Shown here piece by piece: positions 56,276-64,000 of a stretch of DNA of 64,000 nt. The notes under the pieces are model-generated. The model saw only the letters and a list, made by a program, of their open reading frames with translations, did no database searches and was not told the DNA's origin. The position numbers were made by a program, and so were the translations under genes. Where the stretch lies: positions 310,001-374,000 of the forward strand of contig NZ_CP070619.1 of NCBI RefSeq assembly GCF_017068395.1. The letters are read 5' to 3'. The number at the start of each line of letters is the position of its first letter. Within the stretch, counting starts at the first letter, position 1. Source of the stretch: Rhodococcus pseudokoreensis. GTDB lineage: Bacteria; Actinomycetota; Actinomycetes; Mycobacteriales; Mycobacteriaceae.

Positions 56276-58651
56276 CTAGGCGGCGGACGTCACCCGGTAC
56301 ACGTCGTACACGCCCTCGACGTTGCGGACCACGCTCAGCACGTGCCCGAGGTGCTTCGGGTCGCCCATCTCGAACGTGAACTTGCTGATCGCCACCCGGT
56401 CGCCGGACGTCGTCACCGACGCCGACAGGATGTTGACCTTCTCGTCCGCGAGCGCCTTCGTCACGTCCGACAGCAGCCGGTGCCGATCGAGCGCCTCGAT
56501 CTGGATGGCCACCAGGAACACCGACGACGGCGACGGCGCCCACTTGACCTCGATGATGCGCTCGGACTGCTCCTGCAGGGAGCCGGCGTTGGTGCAGTCG
56601 GTGCGGTGCACGCTGACCGCGCCGCCCCGGGTCACGAAGCCCATGATCTCGTCGCCGGGAACGGGTGTGCAGCACTTGGCGAGTTTGGCGACCGTGCCCT
56701 CCGCGCCGGGAACCAGCACACCCGCGTCGCCGGTGCTCCGGGGACGCATCGGCATGGTCGACGGGGTGGACCGCTCGGCCAGCTCCTCCTCGACGTCGCC
56801 GACCCCGCCCAGATGCGCCACCAGACGCTGGACGACGTGCTGCGCCGACACGTGGCTCTCGCCGACCGCCGTGTACAGCATCGACACGTCGGTGTAGTGC
56901 AGTTCGTGTGCGATGGACGCCATCGATTCGGCGTTCATCAGGCGCTGCAGCGGCAGGCCGACCCGCCGCACCTCCTTCGCGATGGCGTCCTTGCCCGCCT
57001 CGAGCGCCTCTTCGCGGCGTTCCTTCGCGAACCACTGCCGGATCTTCGTCTTGGCGCGCGGCGAGACGGCGAACGTCTGCCAATCACGGCTCGGGCCGGC
57101 ATTGACGGCCTTGGAGGTGAAGACCTCCACCACCTCGCCGTTCTCGAGCTTGCGTTCGAGCGCCACCAGCCTGCCGTTGACCCGGGCGCCGATACAGCGG
57201 TGCCCGACCTCGGTGTGCACGGCGTACGCGAAGTCGACGGGCGTCGACCCGGCGGGCAGCGTGACCACGTCCCCCTTGGGGGTGAAGACGAAGATCTCCT
57301 TGACCGCGAGGTCGTAGCGCAGCGACTCGAGGAACTCCCCCGGGTCGGCGGCCTCACGCTGCCAGTCGAGGAGCTGACGCATCCACGCCATGTCGTCGAC
57401 CTCGGCGACGTCACCGGAGTGCCTGCCCTTGGTCTCCTTGTACCGCCAGTGCGCGGCGATGCCGAACTCCGCGGTCCGGTGCATGTCGTGGGTGCGGATC
57501 TGCACCTCGAGGGGTTTGCCCTCCGGTCCGACCACGGTGGTGTGCAGCGACTGGTAGACGCCGTAGCGCGGCTGCGCGATGTAGTCCTTGAACCGGCCGG
57601 CCATCGGCTGCCACAGCGAGTGGACGACACCGACGGCCGCGTAACAGTCCCGGACCTCGTCGCACAGGATCCGCACCCCGACCAGGTCGTGGATGTCGTC
57701 GAAGTCGCGGCCCTTGACGATCATCTTCTGGTAGATCGACCAGTAGTGCTTGGGCCTGCCCTCGACGACCGCGTTGATGCGCGACGCCGTCAGGGTCGCG
57801 TTGATCTCGGCCCGCACCTTCGCCAGGTAGGTGTCGCGGGACGGCGCCCGGTCGGCGACGAGCCGCACGATCTCGTCGTACTTCTTGGGATGCAGGATCG
57901 CGAAGGACAGGTCCTCGAGTTCCCATTTCACGGTGGCCATGCCGAGCCGGTGAGCCAGCGGCGCGATCACCTCGAGCGTTTCGCGGGCCTTGCGGGCCTG
58001 CTTCTCGGGTGGCAGGAACCGCATGGTCCGCATGTTGTGGAGCCGGTCGGCCACCTTGATCACCAGCACGCGCGGATCGCGGGCCATCGCGATGATCATC
58101 TTGCGGATGGTCTCGCCCTCGGCGGCGTTGCCGAGCACCACCTTGTCGAGTTTCGTGACGCCGTCGACGAGGTGCGCGACTTCTTCGCCGAACTCGTCGG
58201 TCAGCTGCTCGAGGGAGTAACCGGTGTCTTCGACGGTGTCGTGGAGCAGGGCCGCGACCAGGGTGGTCGTGTCCATCCCCAGTTCGGCGAGGATGCTGGC
58301 GACGGCGAGCGGATGCGTGATGTACGGGTCGCCCGACTTGCGGCGCTGGCTGGCGTGCCGTTCCTCGGCCACGTCGTAGGCGCGCTGCAGGAGCGCCAGG
58401 TCCGCCTTGGGGTAGAGCTCGCGATGCAGACTGACGAGGGGTTCGAGAACCGGCCGGATGGTCGTGTTCCGCTGACCCGTGATGCGCCTGGCGAGTCGCG
58501 CTCGTACCCGGCGCGATGCGGACGCCGGAACGGCGAATCCCTGTGCTCCACGGTTGTTACCGGAAGCCGGGTTCGCTGCAGGTGACTCGGCATCGGTTTG
58601 CGCAGACGCGGGTGTTCCCGTGTTCTGCGACCGATCAAGATTCGAAGTCAT
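56276..58651 (-). CDS. rel: Bifunctional (p)ppGpp synthetase/hydrolase Rel
   Basis: 791 residues. Stringent-response enzyme. N-terminal HD hydrolase ([22 protein letters not shown]), synthetase domain ([34 protein letters not shown]), TGS domain ([22 protein letters not shown]), a zinc-finger/helical part with KCCTPVPGD, and a C-terminal ACT domain ([16 protein letters not shown]). HD and synthetase signatures are intact, so both activities are expected. ATG at 58651 follows GGAGGTGA; an in-frame codon 20 residues upstream is less supported. Same order as Rv2583c before apt. Confidence 0.97.
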   Translation of the reverse strand: MTSNLDRSQNTGTPASAQTDAESPAANPASGNNRGAQGFAVPASASRRVRARLARRITGQRNTTIRPVLEPLVSLHRELYPKADLALLQRAYDVAEERHASQRRKSGDPYITHPLAVASILAELGMDTTTLVAALLHDTVEDTGYSLEQLTDEFGEEVAHLVDGVTKLDKVVLGNAAEGETIRKMIIAMARDPRVLVIKVADRLHNMRTMRFLPPEKQARKARETLEVIAPLAHRLGMATVKWELEDLSFAILHPKKYDEIVRLVADRAPSRDTYLAKVRAEINATLTASRINAVVEGRPKHYWSIYQKMIVKGRDFDDIHDLVGVRILCDEVRDCYAAVGVVHSLWQPMAGRFKDYIAQPRYGVYQSLHTTVVGPEGKPLEVQIRTHDMHRTAEFGIAAHWRYKETKGRHSGDVAEVDDMAWMRQLLDWQREAADPGEFLESLRYDLAVKEIFVFTPKGDVVTLPAGSTPVDFAYAVHTEVGHRCIGARVNGRLVALERKLENGEVVEVFTSKAVNAGPSRDWQTFAVSPRAKTKIRQWFAKERREEALEAGKDAIAKEVRRVGLPLQRLMNAESMASIAHELHYTDVSMLYTAVGESHVSAQHVVQRLVAHLGGVGDVEEELAERSTPSTMPMRPRSTGDAGVLVPGAEGTVAKLAKCCTPVPGDEIMGFVTRGGAVSVHRTDCTNAGSLQEQSERIIEVKWAPSPSSVFLVAIQIEALDRHRLLSDVTKALADEKVNILSASVTTSGDRVAISKFTFEMGDPKHLGHVLSVVRNVEGVYDVYRVTSAA

Positions 58652-58754
58652 GCCGTCACCTCCTACCACTGAAATGGCTCGGGCTCTGGGGCCCTGGTTG
58701 GTCTCGGGCATGCGCCCCGGTGGCCGTGACGACCACCAGGCCCAACTTTAGTAC

Positions 58755-59288
58755 TCAGACCGTGACGAGGGACGTGAGCGGGTACTTTCCGAGGCGCTCC
58801 CGGCCGCCCAGCGCGGCGATCTCCAGGACCACGGCGATGCCGATCACGCGGGCACCTGCGGATTCCACGAGCCGCGCCGTCGCGTCGAGCGTGCCGCCGG
58901 TGGCGAGGACGTCGTCGACGACGAGAACCGAGCGCCCGTCCAGGCCGATCGACCCGGCCGGGATCTCCAGCGTGGCCGTTCCGTACTCGAGGGTGTACGA
59001 CTGCGACAGCACGGGCGGCGGCAGTTTGCCCGACTTCCGCACGGCCACCACACCGGATCCCAGCTCCCGGGCGACGCCGCCGCCGAGGAGGAACCCCCGC
59101 GCGTCGACGGCGGCGATCACGTCCGTGTCCGGGGCGCAGGCGGCGAGCGCGTCGACGACGACGCGGAACCCGTCGGCGTCGGAGAAGACGGGCGTCAGAT
59201 CGGCGAACCGCACACCGGGTTGCGGGAAGTCGTCGGCCCACCGGGTGAGCCGAGTGACGGCGTCACGGGCCGCGGAATGATCGGTCAC
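58755..59288 (-). CDS. apt: Adenine phosphoribosyltransferase
   Basis: 177 residues with a GTG start that overlaps the stop of the upstream lipoprotein gene (GTGA). Salvages adenine to AMP with PRPP. Signatures are FPQPGVRFADLTPVFSDA, VDARGFLLGG, the catalytic-loop QSYTLEYGTATLEI and the PRPP site VLVVDDVLATGGTLDA. The gene lies between rel and the solute-binding lipoprotein as in M. tuberculosis Rv2584c. Confidence 0.95.
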   Translation of the reverse strand: MTDHSAARDAVTRLTRWADDFPQPGVRFADLTPVFSDADGFRVVVDALAACAPDTDVIAAVDARGFLLGGGVARELGSGVVAVRKSGKLPPPVLSQSYTLEYGTATLEIPAGSIGLDGRSVLVVDDVLATGGTLDATARLVESAGARVIGIAVVLEIAALGGRERLGKYPLTSLVTV

Positions 59289-61051
59289 CGGCGCAGCACC
59301 CACCTGTCCATGTTCCAGCCGGCGCCCGACACAGTCGGGTTGACCGCTCCTGCCTGCAGACCCGACGCGAACGCGACGGTCCGCGGCTGGTCGAACAGCG
59401 GCACCGTCGGAACGTCGGACCACAGGATGTTCTCCGCCTCCGTCGACAGCGACAGCTGGGTGGCGGTCGAGTCGTCGACGGCGAGCTGGTCGACGATCTG
59501 GTCGACGCGACTGTTGCTGTAATCGCCGAAGTTGGAACCGTTTCCGCTGCGGAGGGCGTACATCGCGGTAGTGGCCGCGGCGGTGCCTGCCGCACCGGGA
59601 GCGGACGCCGTGCCCGCGAGCACCACGTCCACCTGCCCGCTGCGCAGCATCGACGGCGTGAAGTCGGGCGAGGCGACGTCCTGCACGGTGATCCCGGCCG
59701 GGGCGCATGCCGCCGCGACCGCGGATACTATCTCGGCGCGCCGCGGGTTCGGCCCCAGATATCCGATCCGGACGGTCGCCGTGGTGTTGTCGGTGTCGGC
59801 CAGCGCGGCGGTGGCCGCCGCCGTGTCCGCCGTCTCGTACCGGCCGCCGACGGCGCCCGCGACAGACTGGTGGACGAGGCTGTCGGGTGCGGTGACCCGC
59901 GTGTCGACCGGACCGCCGGAGTCGGCGCCATCCGTGTCCGGTTCCGCGGCGAGCCCGAACTTCGACGCCAGCTCGTCGCGGGGCAGGCAGGCCGCGAACG
60001 CCCGCCGTCCGGCCGCGTTCTCGAACAGGCCCGAGGTGGACAGGACGAACTGCTCGACGCTGCGGGAGGCCACCTCGGTCACGTCGAACCCGCCGAGGTC
60101 CAGGTCCGGCACCGATCCCGCGGCGACGTCGACGACCTCGACCGCGCCGTCACCGATCCGCGCGCTGACGTCGGAAGATTTGGGCCACACCACGATCCGG
60201 GAAGTAGCGGGGCGGTTCCCCCACCAGCGGTCGTTGGCCACCAGCACCAGACCCTCGTCCGCGGACAACGACTCGACCTTGTAGGGACCGGACGCCGGGA
60301 AGAGCGCGAGGTCGAGGTCTCCCGGTGTCATCGTCCATCCGGTGTTCCAGAAGTCCGCGACGCGCGTCAGCGCCGCGGTGTCCGAGTTCTGCACGGCGGA
60401 CACGATGTCGGGGACGCCGGTCGCAGTCGCGACGACGTGCGCCGGCATCATCGACGTCGCACCGAACAGCGACTTCCAGTCGGTGACGTTCCGCCCCGCC
60501 TTGAACGTGACGACGGCATCCTTCGCGCCGGTCTGGCAGTCGATCCGGTCGATGTCCGCGTAGCCGGCGGTACTCGCCGCGTCGAACATCGGGACGGTCG
60601 CGCCCTGGTCGTTCCGGCGGGTGAAGCGGCCGCTGTTCGCCGCCCAGGTGAGCACCAGGTCGTCGCAGGACATCGGGACGCCGTCGGAGTAGACGGAGTT
60701 GGGGTTCAGCTTGTATTGGATGGTGAGGGCGTCCCCGGGCATCGCGTTGGCGGTGCCGATGTCCGAGTCGGCCACCGGTCCGCCCTCGGGGCCCGTGTAG
60801 TTGAACCCGGGCAGCACTCGCGCGAACGCCTGACGTGCCCCCGACACGGCACCCGCGACGGTGTTCGCGTTGTACGTGGTGACGGTGTTGTCGATGGCGT
60901 AGCCGATCGACGGGATCTGCTCACCCTCCTCGGCACATCCGACGAGGGTGCCTGCGAGGAGCACGGTCGCGAGGAGACCGGCACCCGACACGGCCGCCGT
61001 CCGGCCGTGTCGGGTGGGCGCACCGCGCCGGGTGCTGTGCGATGCGGGCAT
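59285..61051 (-). CDS. ABC transporter solute-binding lipoprotein, family 5 (Rv2585c-like)
   Basis: 588 residues. A lipoprotein signal peptide with lipobox LVGC (Cys39) is followed by a family 5 (DppA/OppA-like) periplasmic-binding fold. The hallmark segments appear as AFARVLPGFNY, NPNSVYSDGVPMSCDDLVLTWAA and FPASGPYKVESL. No permease or ATPase gene is adjacent, so it may work with transporter parts encoded elsewhere or have another role at the membrane. ATG at 61051 is one base after the secF stop; its stop overlaps the apt start. The ligand is unknown. Confidence 0.88.
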   Translation of the reverse strand: MPASHSTRRGAPTRHGRTAAVSGAGLLATVLLAGTLVGCAEEGEQIPSIGYAIDNTVTTYNANTVAGAVSGARQAFARVLPGFNYTGPEGGPVADSDIGTANAMPGDALTIQYKLNPNSVYSDGVPMSCDDLVLTWAANSGRFTRRNDQGATVPMFDAASTAGYADIDRIDCQTGAKDAVVTFKAGRNVTDWKSLFGATSMMPAHVVATATGVPDIVSAVQNSDTAALTRVADFWNTGWTMTPGDLDLALFPASGPYKVESLSADEGLVLVANDRWWGNRPATSRIVVWPKSSDVSARIGDGAVEVVDVAAGSVPDLDLGGFDVTEVASRSVEQFVLSTSGLFENAAGRRAFAACLPRDELASKFGLAAEPDTDGADSGGPVDTRVTAPDSLVHQSVAGAVGGRYETADTAAATAALADTDNTTATVRIGYLGPNPRRAEIVSAVAAACAPAGITVQDVASPDFTPSMLRSGQVDVVLAGTASAPGAAGTAAATTAMYALRSGNGSNFGDYSNSRVDQIVDQLAVDDSTATQLSLSTEAENILWSDVPTVPLFDQPRTVAFASGLQAGAVNPTVSGAGWNMDRWVLRR

Positions 61052-61052
61052 G

Positions 61053-62288
61053 TCAGTGCCTCTTCTTGTTGCGCTTCCCGGTGGGACGTGAGCCCGGAGC
61101 AGGTGCGGTCGACGCGGTTCGGGACCGGGGCACCGCCGCTTCCGTCGTGGATGCGGCGGCCGCGGTCGCCGGGGCGCCGGCCTTCTGCGCTCCGCCTTCG
61201 GCCAGGGTCGCCCGGCGGGCGAGGACCTTCCGCGTGTGCGCGGCCACCGGACCCCACCGCTCCTTCAGGGTGACCAGCAACGGTGTCGCGAAGAAGATCG
61301 ACGAGTACGCACCGACGATGATGCCGACGAGCTGCACCAGCGCCAGGTCCTTCAGTGTTCCGACACCGAGCATCCACACCGCGACCACCATCAGCGCGAG
61401 CACCGGCAGCACGCTGATCAGGGTGGTGTTGATGGAACGCATCAACGTCTGGTTGACTGCCAGGTTCGCCTGCTCGGCGTACGTGCGACGGGTCAGGTGC
61501 AGAATCCCCCGGGTGTTCTCCTCGACCTTGTCGAACACCACCACCGAGTCGTAGAGCGAGAACCCGAGAATCGTCAGCAGACCGATGACGGTCGCCGGGG
61601 TGACCTCGAAGCCGACGAGCGAATACACACCGGCGGTGACGGCGATGTCGAAGAACAGTGCGACGATCGCGGCGACCGCCATGTCGCGCTCGAACCGGAC
61701 AGCGATGTAGATGCTGACGATCACGAGGAACACAAGCAGCGCGATCAGCGCCTTCTGGGTGATCTGCCCGCCCCACGTCTCGCTGACGTCGGCGACGCTG
61801 ATCACGTTCTCGTTGACGGTGCCGTCACTGTCCTTCGGCTGGAACTCGTCGTACAACGCGTCCTGCAGCTTCACCACCTGGGCCGCGTCGAGCGCCTCCG
61901 AGCGGATCTGCACGGTCGCACTCGAACCCGAGCCCACCGTCTGCACCGAGACGGGGTCCATTCCCAGCGCCTCGGAGTAGACGTTCTCCACCTGCGCGGT
62001 GTCCACGCCGTTGCCCGCGGGGAACTGGATCCGCGACCCACCCTCGAAGTCGATACCGAGGGTGAATCCGCGCACGAGGATGCTCAGCAGCGAGATCAGC
62101 ACGATCGTGCCGGTCAGGATGAAGTAGAAGCGGCGGCGGCCGACCACCTCGAAGGCACCGGTTCCGGTGTACAGCCGGGACAGCCAGCTGTGGTGGGGCA
62201 TCGACGTCTGGTTGACGCCCGAATCGGACAGCGAAGACTCGGGGTCGGTCTGCGACGCAGACTTGTGCGACGTGGTCGATTCGCTCAT
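61053..62288 (-). CDS. secF: Protein translocase subunit SecF
   Basis: 411 residues. With SecD it uses the proton motive force to help protein export. Six membrane helices are predicted, with an extracellular loop after the first one ([19 protein letters not shown]) and the conserved core [23 protein letters not shown]. The C-terminal Ala/Pro/Ser-rich basic tail (about 360-411) is long. ATG at 62288 overlaps the secD stop as ATGA, with GGAG eight bases upstream. Confidence 0.96.
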   Translation of the reverse strand: MSESTTSHKSASQTDPESSLSDSGVNQTSMPHHSWLSRLYTGTGAFEVVGRRRFYFILTGTIVLISLLSILVRGFTLGIDFEGGSRIQFPAGNGVDTAQVENVYSEALGMDPVSVQTVGSGSSATVQIRSEALDAAQVVKLQDALYDEFQPKDSDGTVNENVISVADVSETWGGQITQKALIALLVFLVIVSIYIAVRFERDMAVAAIVALFFDIAVTAGVYSLVGFEVTPATVIGLLTILGFSLYDSVVVFDKVEENTRGILHLTRRTYAEQANLAVNQTLMRSINTTLISVLPVLALMVVAVWMLGVGTLKDLALVQLVGIIVGAYSSIFFATPLLVTLKERWGPVAAHTRKVLARRATLAEGGAQKAGAPATAAAASTTEAAVPRSRTASTAPAPGSRPTGKRNKKRH

Positions 62289-63955
62289 ACTCGTGACTCC
62301 TTCGCCGACGCTGCGGCAGCCTTGCGTTCCTTGGCGATCTGCTGCACGGCACCCAGCCCGTTGACGCCCGGCTTGGACCAGAACGGCGACTTCGAGGCCA
62401 GGTGGACCAGCGGCCACGTCACCAGGAACACGACGACGACGTCGAGAATGGTGGTCAGGCCGAGGGTGAACGCGAAGCCGCGCACCTGGCCGATCGCGAG
62501 GATGTACAGCACCGCGGCGGCGATGAAGCTGACCGCGTTACCCGACAGGATGGTGCGGCGCGCACGGGCCCAGCCGCGTGGAACCGCGGACCGGAAACTG
62601 CGGCCCTCTCTCATCTCGTCCTTGATTCTCTCGAAGAACACCACGAACGAGTCGGCCGTCATGCCGATACCGATGATCAGACCGGCGATGCCGGCGAGGT
62701 CGAGGGTGAAGTTGATGTACCGGCCGAGCAGCACCATGATCGCGTACACCATCACACCGGACAGGACCAGGGACAGCGCCGTGAGCACTCCGAGCATGCG
62801 GTAGTAGATCAGGCAGTAGATCAGAACCAGGACCAGACCCACCAGACCGGCGATGAGACCGGCCTGCAGCGAGGCGAGACCCAGGGTCGCGGACACCGTC
62901 TCGGCCTCCGACGCCGCGAACGACAGCGGCAGCGAGCCGTATTTCAGGGTGTTCGCGAGTTCCTTCGCACTGTCCGCGGTGAACGAACCGGTGATCGACG
63001 TCGAACTGCCTGCGGGTGTCGCGCCCTGCACGACCGGCGCGCTCACCACCTTGGAGTCGAGCGTGAACGCGGCCTGCTTGCCGATGTTCTGCGACGTGAA
63101 CGTGGCCCAGGTGTTGCTGCCCTCGGTCTTGAACGTCAGGCTCACCTCGTGCCGCGACTGCTGGGAGTTGTACCCGGACGTCGCGTCGGCGATCTCCTGA
63201 CCGTCGATGATCGCCGGTTCGAGCAGGTACACGGCCTGGCCGTCGGTGGAGCACGCGACCAGCGGCAGGGCCGGGTCGTCGTTGCCCCGCAACGGGTCGG
63301 GCACGCTGCAGTCGAGGGTCGCCATGGCCTGCTGCTGCACGGCGGGGTCGGTGCTCTGGCGCGTGGCCCGGGCCGCCGCGATCTCGTCGGCGGCCTCGGC
63401 GGTCTCGGTCCCGGACTCGTCGGTGGGCGCCGGTTCCGCCGTGGGGGCGGGCGCGGGTGACGTGGACGGATCCTGCGCCGGGAACGGCCGGTTCTGCGGC
63501 GCGGGGGTCTCGGTTCCGGCGGGCGCCTGGGCCGGCGTCTCACCGGCGGCGGGTGCCTGCGTGCCTGGAGCGGCCGCGGCCTGCGACGTCTGGACGGGTC
63601 GGACGTACAACCGCGCCGTCTGGCCGAGCGACCGAGCCTGGGCGCTGTCGTCGCCGGGGACGGTGATGACCAGGTTGTCGCCGTCGATGACGACCTCGGA
63701 GCCGGACACGCCGAGTCCGTTCACACGAGTCTCGATGATCTCCTGCGCCTGCCGCAGGCTGTCCGGCGTCGGCTTGCTGCCGTCCGGGGTGCGTGCGGTG
63801 AGGGTGACTCGGGTCCCACCTTGCAGGTCGATGCCCAGCTTGGGTGTCGCGGACTTGTCGCCGGTGAAGAACACCAGGGCATACAGAACCGCCACGAGCA
63901 CCGCGAAAACGGTGAGGTAGCGGACGGGATGCACCGATCCTGTGGAAGGTGCCAC
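62285..63955 (-). CDS. secD: Protein translocase subunit SecD
   Basis: 556 residues with a GTG start. The first membrane helix (about 10-32) precedes a large extracytoplasmic domain with the [15 protein letters not shown] motif. An unstructured Pro/Ala/Thr-rich insert lies at about 125-205. Helices 2-6 follow with [23 protein letters not shown] and [28 protein letters not shown]. The insert is typical of actinobacterial SecD. It precedes secF with a 4-base overlap. Upstream is only 45 bases of the window, where yajC would be expected. Confidence 0.96.
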   Translation of the reverse strand: MAPSTGSVHPVRYLTVFAVLVAVLYALVFFTGDKSATPKLGIDLQGGTRVTLTARTPDGSKPTPDSLRQAQEIIETRVNGLGVSGSEVVIDGDNLVITVPGDDSAQARSLGQTARLYVRPVQTSQAAAAPGTQAPAAGETPAQAPAGTETPAPQNRPFPAQDPSTSPAPAPTAEPAPTDESGTETAEAADEIAAARATRQSTDPAVQQQAMATLDCSVPDPLRGNDDPALPLVACSTDGQAVYLLEPAIIDGQEIADATSGYNSQQSRHEVSLTFKTEGSNTWATFTSQNIGKQAAFTLDSKVVSAPVVQGATPAGSSTSITGSFTADSAKELANTLKYGSLPLSFAASEAETVSATLGLASLQAGLIAGLVGLVLVLIYCLIYYRMLGVLTALSLVLSGVMVYAIMVLLGRYINFTLDLAGIAGLIIGIGMTADSFVVFFERIKDEMREGRSFRSAVPRGWARARRTILSGNAVSFIAAAVLYILAIGQVRGFAFTLGLTTILDVVVVFLVTWPLVHLASKSPFWSKPGVNGLGAVQQIAKERKAAAASAKESRV

Positions 63956-64000
63956 GATCTCTATGTCTCCTCAGTACGTGCAGTTCGGATGGGAACGCTC

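Noticed and set aside
56342-58585. 747-codon open frame antisense to rel
   Set aside because: Same reasoning; the rel domains on the minus strand are unambiguous.

Overview
This window is a high-GC actinobacterial chromosome segment, most likely from Rhodococcus (jostii/opacus-like). The protein sequences, the frequent GTG and TTG starts, the 4-base ATGA/GTGA gene overlaps and the gene order all fit. From memory, the order closely follows the Mycobacterium tuberculosis stretch from Rv2533c (nusB) to Rv2587c (secD), with the Rv1379-Rv1383 pyrimidine operon joined to its left end. The genus is inferred from protein character and synteny; no database search was possible.

Region 1 (1-6602, minus strand) is a housekeeping array reading pepQ-like peptidase, efp, nusB, pyrR, pyrB, pyrC, a small membrane protein and carA, which runs off the left edge. 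A PyrR-type RNA hairpin covers the pyrR ribosome binding site. Region 2 (6739-17061) holds a four-helix membrane protein gene and then, on the minus strand, alaS, ruvX, mltG, aroE, a prepilin-peptidase-like gene, aroC, aroK and aroB. No aroQ/aroD gene is present at this locus. Region 3 (17140-30378) carries rarA, an odd APH-fold kinase, and a three-gene operon of DUF389 membrane protein, ATP-grasp/alpha-E fusion and transglutaminase. It continues with aspS, a zinc metallopeptidase, an ArsR/SRPBCC pair with a double-dyad operator, a small secreted protein and an Rv2578c-like radical SAM protein with a LexA-box-like site.

Region 4 (about 30.5-52.4 kb) is accessory. It holds a RidA protein, a two-helix potassium channel with a TrkA domain, a nitronate monooxygenase/TetR pair, a class A penicillin-binding protein, a cyclopropane-fatty-acid-synthase-like methyltransferase, an ANTAR/ABC transporter pair, a tandem HD-domain/LuxR regulator with altered metal-binding residues, a dehydrogenase, and an ArsR/AHSA1 pair. 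It also holds a guanidine/urea-carboxylase-like operon (permease, two DUF1989 proteins, a KipA/KipI-type carboxyltransferase) lacking the biotin carboxylase, biotin carrier and allophanate hydrolase parts, and an orphan type VII secretion substrate pair. Several promoter regions contain clear dyads.

Region 5 (52361-63955) returns to the conserved core: hisS, a metallo-beta-lactamase-fold hydrolase, two tandem cyclophilins (one membrane-anchored, one lipoprotein), rel, apt, a family 5 solute-binding lipoprotein, secF and secD. No rRNA, tRNA, insertion sequence or CRISPR array was recognised.
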